NCBI RefSeq assembly: GCF_007828035.1
Contig: NZ_VITV01000003.1
Span: forward strand, 1 to 64,000
Length of the DNA: 64,000 nt
DNA from: Nitrospirillum amazonense
GTDB taxonomy: Bacteria; Pseudomonadota; Alphaproteobacteria; Azospirillales; Azospirillaceae
Direction: 5' to 3'
In this document: in pieces, positions 1-7,580 of the stretch
Numbering within the stretch: the stretch's first letter is position 1
Layout: each line of letters opens with the position of its first letter
Position numbers and translations under genes: made by a program
Notes under the pieces: generated by a model
Database searches by the model: none
What the model was told of the DNA's origin: nothing
What the model saw: the letters and a program-made list of their open reading frames with translations, nothing else

Positions 1-3
1 TCC

Positions 4-300
4 ATGAGCAATCGGTCAGGCAAAGGCTCGCCCGCATCGCCGCCCGCCGGTCAGCGCCGAAAAAGGCAAAAACGCGGTGATCCGCTGACGCTTACCGTCT
101 ACGCCGGTAACGGCCAGCGCTACGAGGTCGGCGCCGGCTGGAGCCAGGTCGCCAAGTCCAGCGGCGAGACCTACGTCAACCTCAAGATCGGCGCCCCCGA
201 ATTCGGGCCCAGCTGGGTTCGCGCCCGTCTGGTCAAGCTGGAGCAGCCCGTCGCCGATGGTCCCACCCACATGGCCCTCTGGGAGCCGCGCGACCGCTGA
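4..300 (+). CDS. DUF736-like small protein
   Basis: A 98-residue protein with a basic N-terminus (residues 1-25, rich in Arg/Lys). The body resembles the DUF736 fold: a strand-rich core ending in a GETYVNLKIGAPEFGPSWVRARLV-like pattern, comparable to the YLRLRLDDPS...AALF pattern of the clear DUF736 protein encoded at 22402. DUF736 genes are frequent beside conjugation modules of alphaproteobacterial plasmids and ICEs, but their function is not established. A Rho-independent terminator follows at 317. The link to DUF736 is by visual pattern only and the basic tail is unusual for the family. Confidence 0.55.
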   Translation: MSNRSGKGSPASPPAGQRRKRQKRGDPLTLTVYAGNGQRYEVGAGWSQVAKSSGETYVNLKIGAPEFGPSWVRARLVKLEQPVADGPTHMALWEPRDR

Positions 301-316
301 TCCGGATCTTTCCACA

Positions 317-354
317 GCCCCGTTCCGGATCCTTCGGGACGGGGCCTTTCCTTT
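317..354 (+). terminator. Rho-independent terminator after the DUF736-like gene
   Basis: Arms GCCCCGTTCC (317-326) and GGGACGGGGC (336-345) pair with one G-T wobble around a 9-base loop and are followed by a T-rich tract (CTTTCCTTT). It lies 17 bases after the preceding stop codon. Confidence 0.75.
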
Positions 355-477
355 GCTCGGTATGTGGGGGATCGAAAACCAGGGGAGTGGGTTTTCGAGC
401 GTCCGCAAGCACGCCTCCGCTCGCCATCCTTTGCCCATCTGCGGCGACACCCGCCGCCACCGCTGGAGGAGGAGGGC

Positions 478-717
478 ATGGAAGACGAGGTTGGCCGGGC
501 CGCCAAGGCCAAGAAGGGCAGTCCCTTTCTCAACACCGCGCAGGCCGCCTTTTACGTGGGCCTGTCGCACCGGACGCTGGAGAAAATGCGCCTGAAAGGG
601 GGCGGTCCGCGCTTCCGCAAGCACGGTCGCTATGTGCGCTATCATATCGACGACCTTGATGCGTGGTCGGTGGGGCAGAATGAGCAAACCGCCTCCGATC
701 AAGGAGAAGCGCCATGA
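478..717 (+). CDS. Excisionase/MerR-type helix-turn-helix protein
   Basis: A 79-residue protein. Residues about 18-62 (FLNTAQAAFYVGLSHRTLEK ... RYVRYHIDDLDAW) match the HTH_17/excisionase-type DNA-binding domain: helix-turn-helix, a wing containing GPRFRKHGR, then the typical 'YxxxDLDAW' end. I chose the ATG at 478 because GGAGGAGGAGGG lies just upstream and the domain starts soon after; an in-frame start at 364 would add a proline/arginine-rich segment with no visible domain. The stop overlaps the start of the next gene (ATGA at 714), so it is likely cotranslated with the TraF-type peptidase. On an ICE this could be a recombination directionality factor or a transfer regulator; the sequence does not decide which. 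Confidence 0.75.
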   Translation: MEDEVGRAAKAKKGSPFLNTAQAAFYVGLSHRTLEKMRLKGGGPRFRKHGRYVRYHIDDLDAWSVGQNEQTASDQGEAP

Positions 718-1262
718 TCGCCCGATCGGCAGCGCGGCATGACGGCCGGCGTCGGCACCTTGGTCGCTTCATCGTCCTGGCTTTCGGTGCGCTGGGGACC
801 TGCGGCGTCAGCGGTCCGTCGCTGCTGCAACACCGTCCGCTGGTGGTGTGGAACGCCAGCGCATCAGTGCCCATCGGCCTTTATCGGGTTCGGTCGAATA
901 CGCAGTTGATCCGTGGGAACCTAGTCCTGGTTCGCCCTCCGGCCGCAGTGGCGGACCTGGCCGCCGCGCGCGGCTACGTGCCCACCGGTGTGCCGTTGAT
1001 CAAGCGCGTGGTGGCAACGGAGGGGGCCACCATTTGTGGCGATGAGCGCTCGGTTTTCATCAACGGCGAACCCGTCGCCGTGCGCCTGGAGGCGGATCGG
1101 TTGGGCCGGCCGCTTCCCACGTGGGAAGGCTGTCGGGTGCTGAAGACCGGCGAGCTGTTCTTGCTGATGCCGGACGTGCCGGGCTCCTTCGACAGCCGCT
1201 ATTTCGGGCCCGTGGGCATAGAGAACGTGATCGGCCAGCTGGTGCCGCTATGGATCGGTTAA
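714..1262 (+). CDS. traF: TraF-type conjugal transfer peptidase (S26 signal peptidase family)
   Basis: A 182-residue protein with an N-terminal membrane segment (about residues 18-37) followed by an S26 peptidase domain. The Ser of the SxPxGLY motif (Ser51, in NASASVPIGLY) and the Lys in PLIKRVVA (Lys97) are in the places expected for the Ser-Lys catalytic dyad. TraF of RP4 cyclises the TrbC pilin, so the likely substrate is the TrbC homologue encoded at 14211. The gene overlaps its upstream neighbour by 4 bases and the downstream transglycosylase start by 13 bases, so the three form one translational unit. The function assignment is by family and context. Confidence 0.85.
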   Translation: MIARSAARHDGRRRHLGRFIVLAFGALGTCGVSGPSLLQHRPLVVWNASASVPIGLYRVRSNTQLIRGNLVLVRPPAAVADLAAARGYVPTGVPLIKRVVATEGATICGDERSVFINGEPVAVRLEADRLGRPLPTWEGCRVLKTGELFLLMPDVPGSFDSRYFGPVGIENVIGQLVPLWIG

Positions 1263-1843
1263 GCCTGACGGTGGCCGGCGTCGTGATGATGGTCAGCGCG
1301 TCCGCACCGGCCGCCAGCCTTGACCAATGGCGACCGCAGATCGCCGAAGCTGCCCGGCGCTTCGACCTTCCGGCTGGCTGGATCGCGGCGGTCATCGCCG
1401 CCGAAAGTGATGGCGATCCGCATGCGCTGTCGTCGAAGGGGGCCATGGGGCTGATGCAGCTCCTGCCGGCGACGTGGAACGACCTGCGGGGGCTCTATCA
1501 CCTTGGGGGCGATCCCTTCGACCCTGGCGACAACATTCTGGCCGGTACCGCCTATCTGAGGGCGATGTGGGATCGCTTCGGCTACCCCGGTCTCTTCGCC
1601 GCCTACAACGCCGGGCCGGCCCGCTACGAGGCTTATTTGCGAGGCAATGAGCCCCTGCCGGAAGAGACGCGCCGCTATCTGTCGGAGCTGACCCGGATAC
1701 CCCAGGGGCCGGTGTCGCCGCGAGAGTCCGCGTTGTTCTTCCCGCTGCTGACCGGCGGGAACACACCAGCCAGCAAGAGCGAGGTGGCCAACCCCAATGG
1801 CCTGTTCGTTCCGCTCGGGCGCCCTATCCAGGAGCGGCGATAG
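1250..1843 (+). CDS. Lytic transglycosylase (VirB1-like, SLT domain)
   Basis: A 197-residue protein with a signal peptide (about residues 1-23, ending ASAPAAS) and a Goose-type lysozyme/SLT domain. The probable catalytic glutamate is Glu52 in AAESDGDP; GAMGLMQLLPATW and FAAYNAGPARY are the other typical SLT motifs. It should open peptidoglycan locally in the periplasm for the Trb channel. The start at 1250 overlaps the end of traF in another frame, which suggests coupling. Longer in-frame starts upstream would lack the signal peptide at the N-terminus. The C-terminal 40 residues are not part of the domain. Confidence 0.85.
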   Translation: MDRLSLTVAGVVMMVSASAPAASLDQWRPQIAEAARRFDLPAGWIAAVIAAESDGDPHALSSKGAMGLMQLLPATWNDLRGLYHLGGDPFDPGDNILAGTAYLRAMWDRFGYPGLFAAYNAGPARYEAYLRGNEPLPEETRRYLSELTRIPQGPVSPRESALFFPLLTGGNTPASKSEVANPNGLFVPLGRPIQERR

Positions 1844-1900
1844 GCCGGCAGGGAAGGGGTCTTCCTCTCGATCCGCCCATCGTGCCGGCCGGAGCGAGCC

Positions 1901-2056
1901 GCCCGTCAAGGATGCGCGGTCCCCCCAAAATGCTGGCGCATTTCGGTTCCCCCGCGCCCCGCTCCGCGGCGCCGGTCGGCGTCCGTGACCGGCACCTCTC
2001 CGGCCGATCCGCGAGGGCCGTCCTCGATGAGGAGGACAGCAACAACGGAGGATCTC
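1901..2056 (+). repeat. Structured leader repeat, copy 1
   Basis: About 155 bases directly upstream of the small gene at 2057 that closely match the leader of the gene at 2603. Shared blocks include the start GCCCGTCAAGGA, the core CCCCCAAAATGCTGGCGCAT followed by TTCGG, CCGCTCCGCGGCGCC, and the RBS region GGACAGCAACNACGGAGG. The core contains the inverted repeat AAATGC-TGGC-GCATTT, and GC-rich stems follow. It looks like a duplicated 5' UTR or regulatory RNA. No coding frame in it is convincing. Confidence 0.75.
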
Positions 2057-2317
2057 ATGTCGATCAATTCTGCCAAGCCGATCCCGGGGACCGACGCCTA
2101 TTGGATGGCGCGGCATGAGGCGTTTGCCTTCATCCGGCGCCTGGAGCGGGCCATCGTGGTGCGCAACCAGGCGCCGATATACGTCGGCGGCGACGATCTC
2201 ATCGAAAACACCGGACCGTGGGAGCGCGTCTGCGCTCTCCAGGATGAGGCGCGCGGCACCCCCATGGTGATGGAGATCCTGGGCGCGCAGTTGCGGCTGA
2301 AGCTGCTCACGGTATAG
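2057..2317 (+). CDS. Small ICE protein of unknown function (repeat-leader gene 1)
   Basis: An 86-residue protein that I do not recognise. It starts at the ATG after CAACGGAGGATCTC. Its first dozen codons (MSINSAKPIPGTD) align with the start of the protein at 2603 (MSFIAAHPQPATD), after which the two diverge. No signal peptide or membrane segment; the body is a mix of predicted helix (RHEAFAFIRRLERAI) and strands. It is preceded by a structured leader shared with the gene at 2603, so the two are probably regulated together. Both resemble the small accessory genes of ICEs expressed early after transfer, but that is only an inference from position. Confidence 0.65.
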   Translation: MSINSAKPIPGTDAYWMARHEAFAFIRRLERAIVVRNQAPIYVGGDDLIENTGPWERVCALQDEARGTPMVMEILGAQLRLKLLTV

Positions 2318-2448
2318 GCGAGCGGGAGCGGTGCCCACCATCGGTGCCGCTCCTTTTTTCCCATGCCGAGGGTTTCGATGCTGCCCTGATCCAGCGTCGA
2401 GAGACCTTTCTCATCTCGGTCGGTCCATCCTACCAGCCGAGCCGAAAC

Positions 2449-2602
2449 GCCCGTCAAGGAGACGCGGTTCCCCCAAAATGCTGGCGCATTTCGGCTCCCC
2501 CGCGTCCCGCTCCGCGGCGCCTTCGGCGTTCTTGACCGGCGTCTCTCCGGCTGAGGGGGAACCTTGTCCTCGATAGGCAGGACAGCAACCACGGAGGTTC
2601 CC
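2449..2602 (+). repeat. Structured leader repeat, copy 2
   Basis: The second copy of the leader seen at 1901. It holds the same hairpin AAATGC-TGGC-GCATTT and the same order of blocks up to the RBS (GGACAGCAACCACGGAGG). Differences between copies are scattered, with small length changes around TTCGGCGTTCTTGACCGG. Weaker similarity extends about 40 bases further upstream in both copies. Confidence 0.75.
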
Positions 2603-2968
2603 ATGTCGTTCATCGCAGCCCATCCGCAGCCCGCGACCGACCGCTTTCCGGCTCTGGTCGATGACGTCCGTGCCGAATTCGGGGACGAGGGCCTGGTGGC
2701 GAATGTCGAGCGTTTCATCGCGGCGGAAGAGCCCGATTTCATCTGGGAGGGGCGCATCCAGGAGCATTATTTCGGCGAGTGGCTGGCCGAAGATGAGCAT
2801 GAGGAGAGCCGGCATTGCATCCTGGTGCTAAGCCATTTCCGGGGCCAGTTTATCGTCGCCAGTGTCGTTGTTGATGGCGATGAGCGGCCGTATTTCGCGA
2901 CCATGCAGCGACCCTATGCTGACCGGCGGGCGGCGGAGGCGGCGTTCCAGGCCATGGTTCCCCGGTAG
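2603..2968 (+). CDS. Small ICE protein of unknown function (repeat-leader gene 2)
   Basis: A 121-residue acidic protein that I do not recognise. The start is fixed by CACGGAGGTTCCC before the ATG at 2603, matching the arrangement in the paired gene at 2057. The C-terminal half contains strands with a 'HCILVLSHFRGQFIVASVVVDGDERPYF' character followed by a helix (DRRAAEAAFQAMV), which suggests a small alpha/beta fold. The N-terminal 13 residues are similar to those of the gene at 2057, so the duplication that copied the leader also copied the first codons. The relaxase gene follows after a 280-base gap. Confidence 0.65.
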   Translation: MSFIAAHPQPATDRFPALVDDVRAEFGDEGLVANVERFIAAEEPDFIWEGRIQEHYFGEWLAEDEHEESRHCILVLSHFRGQFIVASVVVDGDERPYFATMQRPYADRRAAEAAFQAMVPR

Positions 2969-3094
2969 GCTGCGGCGCTTTGGGAGCGGCGGTTCGCCAG
3001 CCGTCGCTCCCCTTTCATTCCCGACAACAGATCGTAGAAGGGCGTGGGTAAGCGCGGGCGGTGATTAAGGCCGTCTAAGGCAAGATAAAGGAAT

Positions 3095-3230
3095 GGCGCC
3101 GTCACCAGGGTGACGATCGCCAAGTATTTGTCTGCACATCTGTTTTCAGGGGCGCCGGTGGCGCCATGGGGTAGTCGGATGGCGCCAGGGAGGCGCCAAC
3201 CCGTTGATCTCATGGTCAGTGCCTGGCGCC
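3095..3230. other. Candidate oriT/operator: cluster of GGCGCC palindromes and inverted repeats upstream of the relaxase
   Basis: The 280-base gap before the relaxase has no gene. It contains six GGCGCC hexamers (3095, 3151, 3160, 3181, 3192, 3225). Inverted repeats are CGTCACC-AG-GGTGACG (3100-3115), GGCGCC-GGT-GGCGCC (3151-3165) and TGGCGCC-AGGGA-GGCGCCA (3180-3198). Origins of transfer normally lie beside their relaxase gene and carry such inverted repeats, so this is the best oriT candidate in the window. A repressor-bound promoter is the alternative. Confidence 0.45.
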
Positions 3231-3248
3231 CGGGCCGGGAGGTCACGT

Positions 3249-5234
3249 ATGAGCGAGGACGATGATTTCGAGCCCCGGCTGGGCAGGATGCGCAGCCCCA
3301 GCGGCCGGCGCGGGGTGAAGTACCTGAACCGCGTCCTGGCCGCCACCATATTGGCGCGGGGCGGGGCGGGGGGTCTGGGTCGGGCTGCCAGGGGTTTCAC
3401 CGGGAGCCGGATCGGGCGCGGGGCTGGCGTTGGCCGGGTGCTGGCGGCGCGCGACCAGTTCGCCGCCTATCGTCAGCGCCGGGTCATCATCAAGTCCCGT
3501 ATCGTGAAGCTGGCGGGCAAGGGTTCGGCGGGGGCTCGCGCCCATCTGCGCTACATTCAGCGTGACGGCGTGTCGCCTGATGGCCAGCCGGGGCGGCTCT
3601 ATGGCGCTGAGCATGACCAGGTTGATGGCCGGGCGTTTCTGGATCGGGCCGAGGGGGATCGGCAACAGTTCCGTTTCATCGTCTCTGCCGAGGATGGCGA
3701 CCAGTACGAAGACCTGAAGCCCTTGGTTCGCCGCCTGATGGCGCAGATGGAGGAAGACCTGGGCACGCGCCTGGACTGGGTGGCGGTGGACCATCACAAT
3801 ACCGGCCATCCCCACAGCCATATCATCGTCCGGGGCAAGGACGACCGTGGCAAGGACCTGGTCATCGCCCGAGAGTATATGGCCGTCGGCATGCGGGAGC
3901 GGGCTGCGGAGATTGTCAGCTTGGATCTGGGCCCGCGCACAGACCTGGAGATCAAGGACCAGCTGCGGCGCGAGGTGGAGCGGGACCGCCTGACCAGCAT
4001 CGATCGCCGGCTGCTACGCGACGTGGGGGCCGATGGCCAGGTCGGGGCAGCGGACAGGTCGCCTTTCCACCAGGCCCTTCGTGTCGGACGGCTGCGCAAG
4101 CTGGAGCGCATGGGCCTGGCGGATGAGGTTCGTCCCGGCCATTGGCACTTGGCCGACGATCTGGAAGCCACTCTGCGCGAACTGGGCAAGCGGGGCGACA
4201 TCGTCAAGACCATGCACCGCGAGATGGCGGCCCGGGATCAGGCTCGCGCGCCTGCCGACCTGGTCATTCACAGTCCGGTCTCACCGCAGGCGGCGCCGAT
4301 CACTGGCCGCATCGTGGCTCGCGGCTTGGCTGATGAACTGAATGACCGGCGCTATCTGATCATCGACGCCACGGACGGCCGCACCCATTACGTTGACATC
4401 GGCCGAGGCGAGGCTATTGAGCCATTGCCGGAGGGTGGGGTCGTTCGCATTCAACCACGTCATGCCGAAACCCGGAAGACGGACCACACCGTGGTGGAGG
4501 TCGCTGCAGCGAGCGGCGGCCGCTACAGCGTCGACCTCCATCTGCGGCACGACCTCTCCGCCAAGGAGGCCTATGCGGAGACCCATGTTCGGCGCCTGGA
4601 GGCAATCCGGCGGGTGACCGGCGCCGTCGAGCGCGAACCGGACGGCACCTGGATAATCGCTCCCAACCACCTGGACCAGGCTTTGGCATATGAGCAGAAG
4701 CAGGTGCGGGCCATGCCGGTGACGGTGCAGGTGTTGTCGGCCCTGCCGCTGGACCGCCAGATCGGTGCCGACGGTGCCACCTGGTTGGATCGCGAAATGG
4801 CCTCGAGCAAAGCCGAGCCCTTACGGGAGGCCGGGTTCGGTCAAGAAGTACGGGAAGCCCAGGCCCGCCGCCGGCAATGGCTGATCGCCGAGGGGCTGGT
4901 GCGCGAGGAAGAGGATCGCGAGACCTTACGCCCGGGAGTGCTCACGGCGTTGCGCCGGCGCGAGCTGCAGCGTGTGGCGGGGCAACTCTCCGACGAGCTG
5001 GGGCTGGGCTATGTGGAGTTGCGGTCCGGCCAGCCGGTGGAAGGTACCCTCCGCCGCCTCGTGTCGCTGTCCAGCGACAAGATCGCGGTGATTGAGCGCA
5101 GCTGCGACTTCACCCTCGTGCCCTGGCGCCCGGTGCTGGACGGCCACGTTGGCCAGCAGGTGTCCGGTGTGCTTCGAGGCGACGGAATTTCCTGGGCCAT
5201 CGGTCGGCAGCGAGGCGGGCCGGCGGTGGAATGA
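3249..5234 (+). CDS. Conjugative relaxase, VirD2-like with DUF3363 region
   Basis: A 661-residue protein. Residues about 85-200 contain the relaxase core: GSAGARAHLRYIQRDG, then VAVDHHNTGHPHSHIIVRG (about 178-196), which supplies the histidine triad that binds the catalytic metal. The C-terminal two thirds match the DUF3363 region of these ICE relaxases. It should nick oriT and lead the transferred strand into the coupling protein at 8223. I chose the ATG at 3249 because the in-frame upstream start at 3204 lies within the GGCGCC repeat region. The catalytic tyrosine was not assigned. The last codons overlap an ATG of the following cargo gene, but that gene probably starts later. Confidence 0.85.
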   Translation: MSEDDDFEPRLGRMRSPSGRRGVKYLNRVLAATILARGGAGGLGRAARGFTGSRIGRGAGVGRVLAARDQFAAYRQRRVIIKSRIVKLAGKGSAGARAHLRYIQRDGVSPDGQPGRLYGAEHDQVDGRAFLDRAEGDRQQFRFIVSAEDGDQYEDLKPLVRRLMAQMEEDLGTRLDWVAVDHHNTGHPHSHIIVRGKDDRGKDLVIAREYMAVGMRERAAEIVSLDLGPRTDLEIKDQLRREVERDRLTSIDRRLLRDVGADGQVGAADRSPFHQALRVGRLRKLERMGLADEVRPGHWHLADDLEATLRELGKRGDIVKTMHREMAARDQARAPADLVIHSPVSPQAAPITGRIVARGLADELNDRRYLIIDATDGRTHYVDIGRGEAIEPLPEGGVVRIQPRHAETRKTDHTVVEVAAASGGRYSVDLHLRHDLSAKEAYAETHVRRLEAIRRVTGAVEREPDGTWIIAPNHLDQALAYEQKQVRAMPVTVQVLSALPLDRQIGADGATWLDREMASSKAEPLREAGFGQEVREAQARRRQWLIAEGLVREEEDRETLRPGVLTALRRRELQRVAGQLSDELGLGYVELRSGQPVEGTLRRLVSLSSDKIAVIERSCDFTLVPWRPVLDGHVGQQVSGVLRGDGISWAIGRQRGGPAVE

Positions 5235-5350
5235 AGGTCGAGCAAGACGACAACTTTGGGGTGATATTTCCCCGACTCTTCATCGCTGCTGAATATCGAC
5301 ATTTGATGCTATTTTGGCGAAACGAGGGTTTGTGGGGGAGGGAATGGGTG

Positions 5351-6589
5351 GTGTCGACGATCTTTTTTTCCTGGCAGTCCGACGCTCCAGACAAGACAGG
5401 CCGTAGATTCATTGAGCGTTGCCTTGAACGTGCGATTACTAAGCTGGCCGCTGATGTGGAATTAGAAGAAGCTGTTCGTGATCTCCAAGTCGATCGGGAT
5501 ACTAAGGGCGTTCCTGGGTCGCCCAAGATCGTAGATACTATCTTTTCTAAAATTGATAGAGCAGAAGCGTTTATCGGGGACGTCACCTTTGTTGGGCGGC
5601 GGCTGAATGGCGACCCCATTCCCAATCCCAATGTGTTGATCGAATATGGTTGGGCTCTGAAGAGTCTAGGGCATGATCGGGTGTTGACGGTGATGAACAC
5701 TGTCTATGGGAAGCCTGAGGCAGCGACTTTGCCGTTCGATATGCGCCATGTGCGGCATCCAATCAGCTATCATCTACCAGATGGTGTTTCGTCTGATGAG
5801 ATGGAGGAAGTCCGAGCCAATCTCGTGGGAGTGTTGGTTTCTGCACTTCGTGACATCCTCAAAATCGGCAAAGCATCGCCATCACCGTTGCCGATCTTCC
5901 AGCCGCGTTCGTCGGGGGCGTCGCCTGGACGCTTTCGAGCTGAAAAATTACCGTTAGCATATGCGGACGATCTGCCAAGTGGAATTGGCCTGCAGGCCAT
6001 CCACTTGGCGCCGGGCCCGGTATCTTGGCTCCGACTCATGCCAATCACCGACCCACAACGCACATGGGGTTTTTCGGATCTAAAGGCGGCGGCGACTACC
6101 TCTAGCTCTTATCTCATGCCTTATAATCACAAGTTAGCTGGTGGAAATATTGGCATTGGTCTTCTGCGAGACGCTGACGGCTTTGGCACGCGTGTGGTCC
6201 TTCGGGGATCCAATCTCGTGCATTGGACGAGTTTCTTATTTGAGACGGGGGAGATTTGGGGGGCCGATTCCTATGTTCTTGCTGCGGAAACAGGGTATAT
6301 ATCGATTGATCGGCCGATGATGGTTGATTCTATAAAAAAATACCGTGAAATTTTAAAGAAATTAGGGGTTCTTGGTCCTTATAAGTGGGTTGCTGGCTTC
6401 GAAGGAGTAAGGGGAAGGGCGCCTTCTCTTGTGGATGGCGGTAAGTCTTTATTCCATCGAGGTGTCTCTCTTGTTGACGTTATTGAGAGTCAGGGGGAGC
6501 TTGCGGCCGATCAAGAACCAGATATGGCAATCAAGTCATTCGTGAGAAAAATATTTGATGCTTGTGGTCTCGATGCTCCAAATCTGTAG
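5351..6589 (+). CDS. TIR-like/deoxyribosyltransferase-like nucleotide-binding protein, putative defence gene
   Basis: A 412-residue protein. Residues 3-140 form a TIR-like or nucleoside-deoxyribosyltransferase-like domain: TIFFSWQSDAPDKTGRRFI at the start, DRDTKGVPGSP, and FIGDVTFVG...IPNPNVLIEYGWAL, where Glu98 is the likely catalytic acid. Proteins with this start are common in bacterial defence neighbourhoods. Residues about 215-412 form an unrecognised C-terminal domain that may sense or bind. The GTG at 5351 has GGGGGAGGG 8 bases upstream and puts the conserved motif at the N-terminus; an ATG at 5231 overlapping the relaxase stop would add 40 unlikely residues. GC is clearly lower than in the flanking transfer genes, suggesting a separately acquired cargo gene. 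The target is unknown. Confidence 0.7.
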   Translation: MSTIFFSWQSDAPDKTGRRFIERCLERAITKLAADVELEEAVRDLQVDRDTKGVPGSPKIVDTIFSKIDRAEAFIGDVTFVGRRLNGDPIPNPNVLIEYGWALKSLGHDRVLTVMNTVYGKPEAATLPFDMRHVRHPISYHLPDGVSSDEMEEVRANLVGVLVSALRDILKIGKASPSPLPIFQPRSSGASPGRFRAEKLPLAYADDLPSGIGLQAIHLAPGPVSWLRLMPITDPQRTWGFSDLKAAATTSSSYLMPYNHKLAGGNIGIGLLRDADGFGTRVVLRGSNLVHWTSFLFETGEIWGADSYVLAAETGYISIDRPMMVDSIKKYREILKKLGVLGPYKWVAGFEGVRGRAPSLVDGGKSLFHRGVSLVDVIESQGELAADQEPDMAIKSFVRKIFDACGLDAPNL

Positions 6590-6742
6590 AGTAATATTAT
6601 TGCCAATGATTCTTGTTTTTGTGACGGAAACGGCTTATTCGAAGTGCCATTCACACCGCTGTCCCAGGCCCGGCTGCCGCTTGTTCCTACAAGGGGGGTA
6701 GTCTAACCTTTGCCAACGTGGGCCCGCACTGCCTACCTGCCA

Positions 6743-7237
6743 ATGATCGGGAGCGTCACTACTGTGACCAAGGCCAACGAAGCTGATTTCGAGATCCTGC
6801 AGCAGACTGCCCAGTTGGTCTCTGCCTACCTATCCAACGCGGGCAACCACGTGGCACCGGCCGAGGTCCCTGGCCTGATCACGGCCACCTACGCCAGCCT
6901 GTCGATCCTGGGGCAAGAGCCGCCAGCTTCGGCTGTGCCGGAGAAGCTCACGCCGGCTGTTCCGGTCCGTAGGTCGGTGACGCCCGACTACATCGTCTGT
7001 CTCGAGGACGGCAAGAAACTGAAGATGTTGAAGCGACATCTGCGCACCGCCTACGGCCTGTCACCGGAAGAGTACCGTGAGAAGTGGGGGCTGCCGGCGG
7101 ATTACCCGATGGTTGCCCCCAATTATGCCGAGCAGCGCTCCGGGTTGGCCAAGGCCTTTGGCCTGGGCAAGCGTGAGCAAGCGCCCGCGGTGGAGGCCAA
7201 GCCGGCGAAGAAGGGAAAGCGCGCCGCTGCGGAGTGA
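6743..7237 (+). CDS. MucR/Ros family zinc-finger transcriptional regulator
   Basis: A 164-residue protein (from the ATG). It has the MucR layout: an N-terminal helical part (FEILQQTAQLVSAYLSNAGNHV), then the DNA-binding domain SVTPDYIVCLEDGKKLKMLKRHLRTAYGLSPEEYREKWGLPADYPMVAPNYAEQR, then a basic tail (KPAKKGKRAAAE). MucR/Ros proteins are alphaproteobacterial regulators of conjugation, virulence and exopolysaccharide genes. The start is uncertain: a TTG at 6710 has AAGGGGGG upstream, and a GTG at 6764 is also possible. The gene stands alone between a cargo gene and the XRE gene and ends in a strong terminator. It probably controls the transfer genes of the ICE. Confidence 0.85.
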   Translation: MIGSVTTVTKANEADFEILQQTAQLVSAYLSNAGNHVAPAEVPGLITATYASLSILGQEPPASAVPEKLTPAVPVRRSVTPDYIVCLEDGKKLKMLKRHLRTAYGLSPEEYREKWGLPADYPMVAPNYAEQRSGLAKAFGLGKREQAPAVEAKPAKKGKRAAAE

Positions 7238-7262
7238 TCCTTCAGGGCAGTTTTGGAATTGT

Positions 7263-7301
7263 GCAGGGCCCTGCGAACCGGTTTCGCGGGGCTCTGCTTT
7301 T
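7263..7301 (+). terminator. Rho-independent terminator of the mucR-type gene
   Basis: GCAGGGCCCTGCG (7263-7275) pairs with CGCGGGGCTCTGC (7285-7297) with two wobble pairs; the loop AACCGGTTT is itself nearly palindromic. TTTT follows. Confidence 0.75.
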
Positions 7302-7366
7302 GCGGTTGGACGCAGGTCGTTGCCAAGGCTTTCGCTGAGGCAACGACGAAGCGCTTGCGGATCGGC

Positions 7367-7570
7367 CTAAGCGAAGAAGTCGGCAGGATGAACGCCCAGG
7401 CCGTTGGCGAGTTGCCCCAGGACGGTGACGGTGCAGCTATACTGGCCCCGTTCCAAATCCCCCAAGTAACGGGCGCTGATCTCCGCCCGCCCAGCAAGCT
7501 CCTCCTGGCTCAGGCCCTTTTCATGGCGCAGCCGACGAAGGTTTCGGGAGACGGTTTCCATCAAGTCCAT
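7367..7570 (-). CDS. XRE-family helix-turn-helix regulator
   Basis: A 67-residue single-domain HTH_3 protein. Helices 2 and 3 are seen in GLSQEELAGRAEISARYLGDLERGQ, followed by the family's typical end VLGQLANGLGVHPADFF. I set the start at MDLMETVSRNLRRLRHEKG because many relatives begin with MDL and the NLRRLRHEKG helix; a longer start at 7582 would overlap the divergent gene more. It is transcribed away from the PAS-like gene at 7581 and from traG, so it may repress the shared promoter region. Its C-terminus faces the terminator at 7263. Confidence 0.8.
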   Translation of the reverse strand: MDLMETVSRNLRRLRHEKGLSQEELAGRAEISARYLGDLERGQYSCTVTVLGQLANGLGVHPADFFA

Positions 7571-7580
7571 GGTGGAAACC

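Noticed and set aside
16-702. 228-codon open frame on the minus strand across the first two genes
   Set aside because: Opposite-strand shadow of GC-rich coding sequence; no domain and no RBS, while the plus-strand frames carry recognisable domains.
1259-2341. 360-codon minus-strand frame covering the transglycosylase and the first leader repeat
   Set aside because: Rich in Arg/Gly/His with no domain; it runs through a recognisable SLT gene and a duplicated leader.
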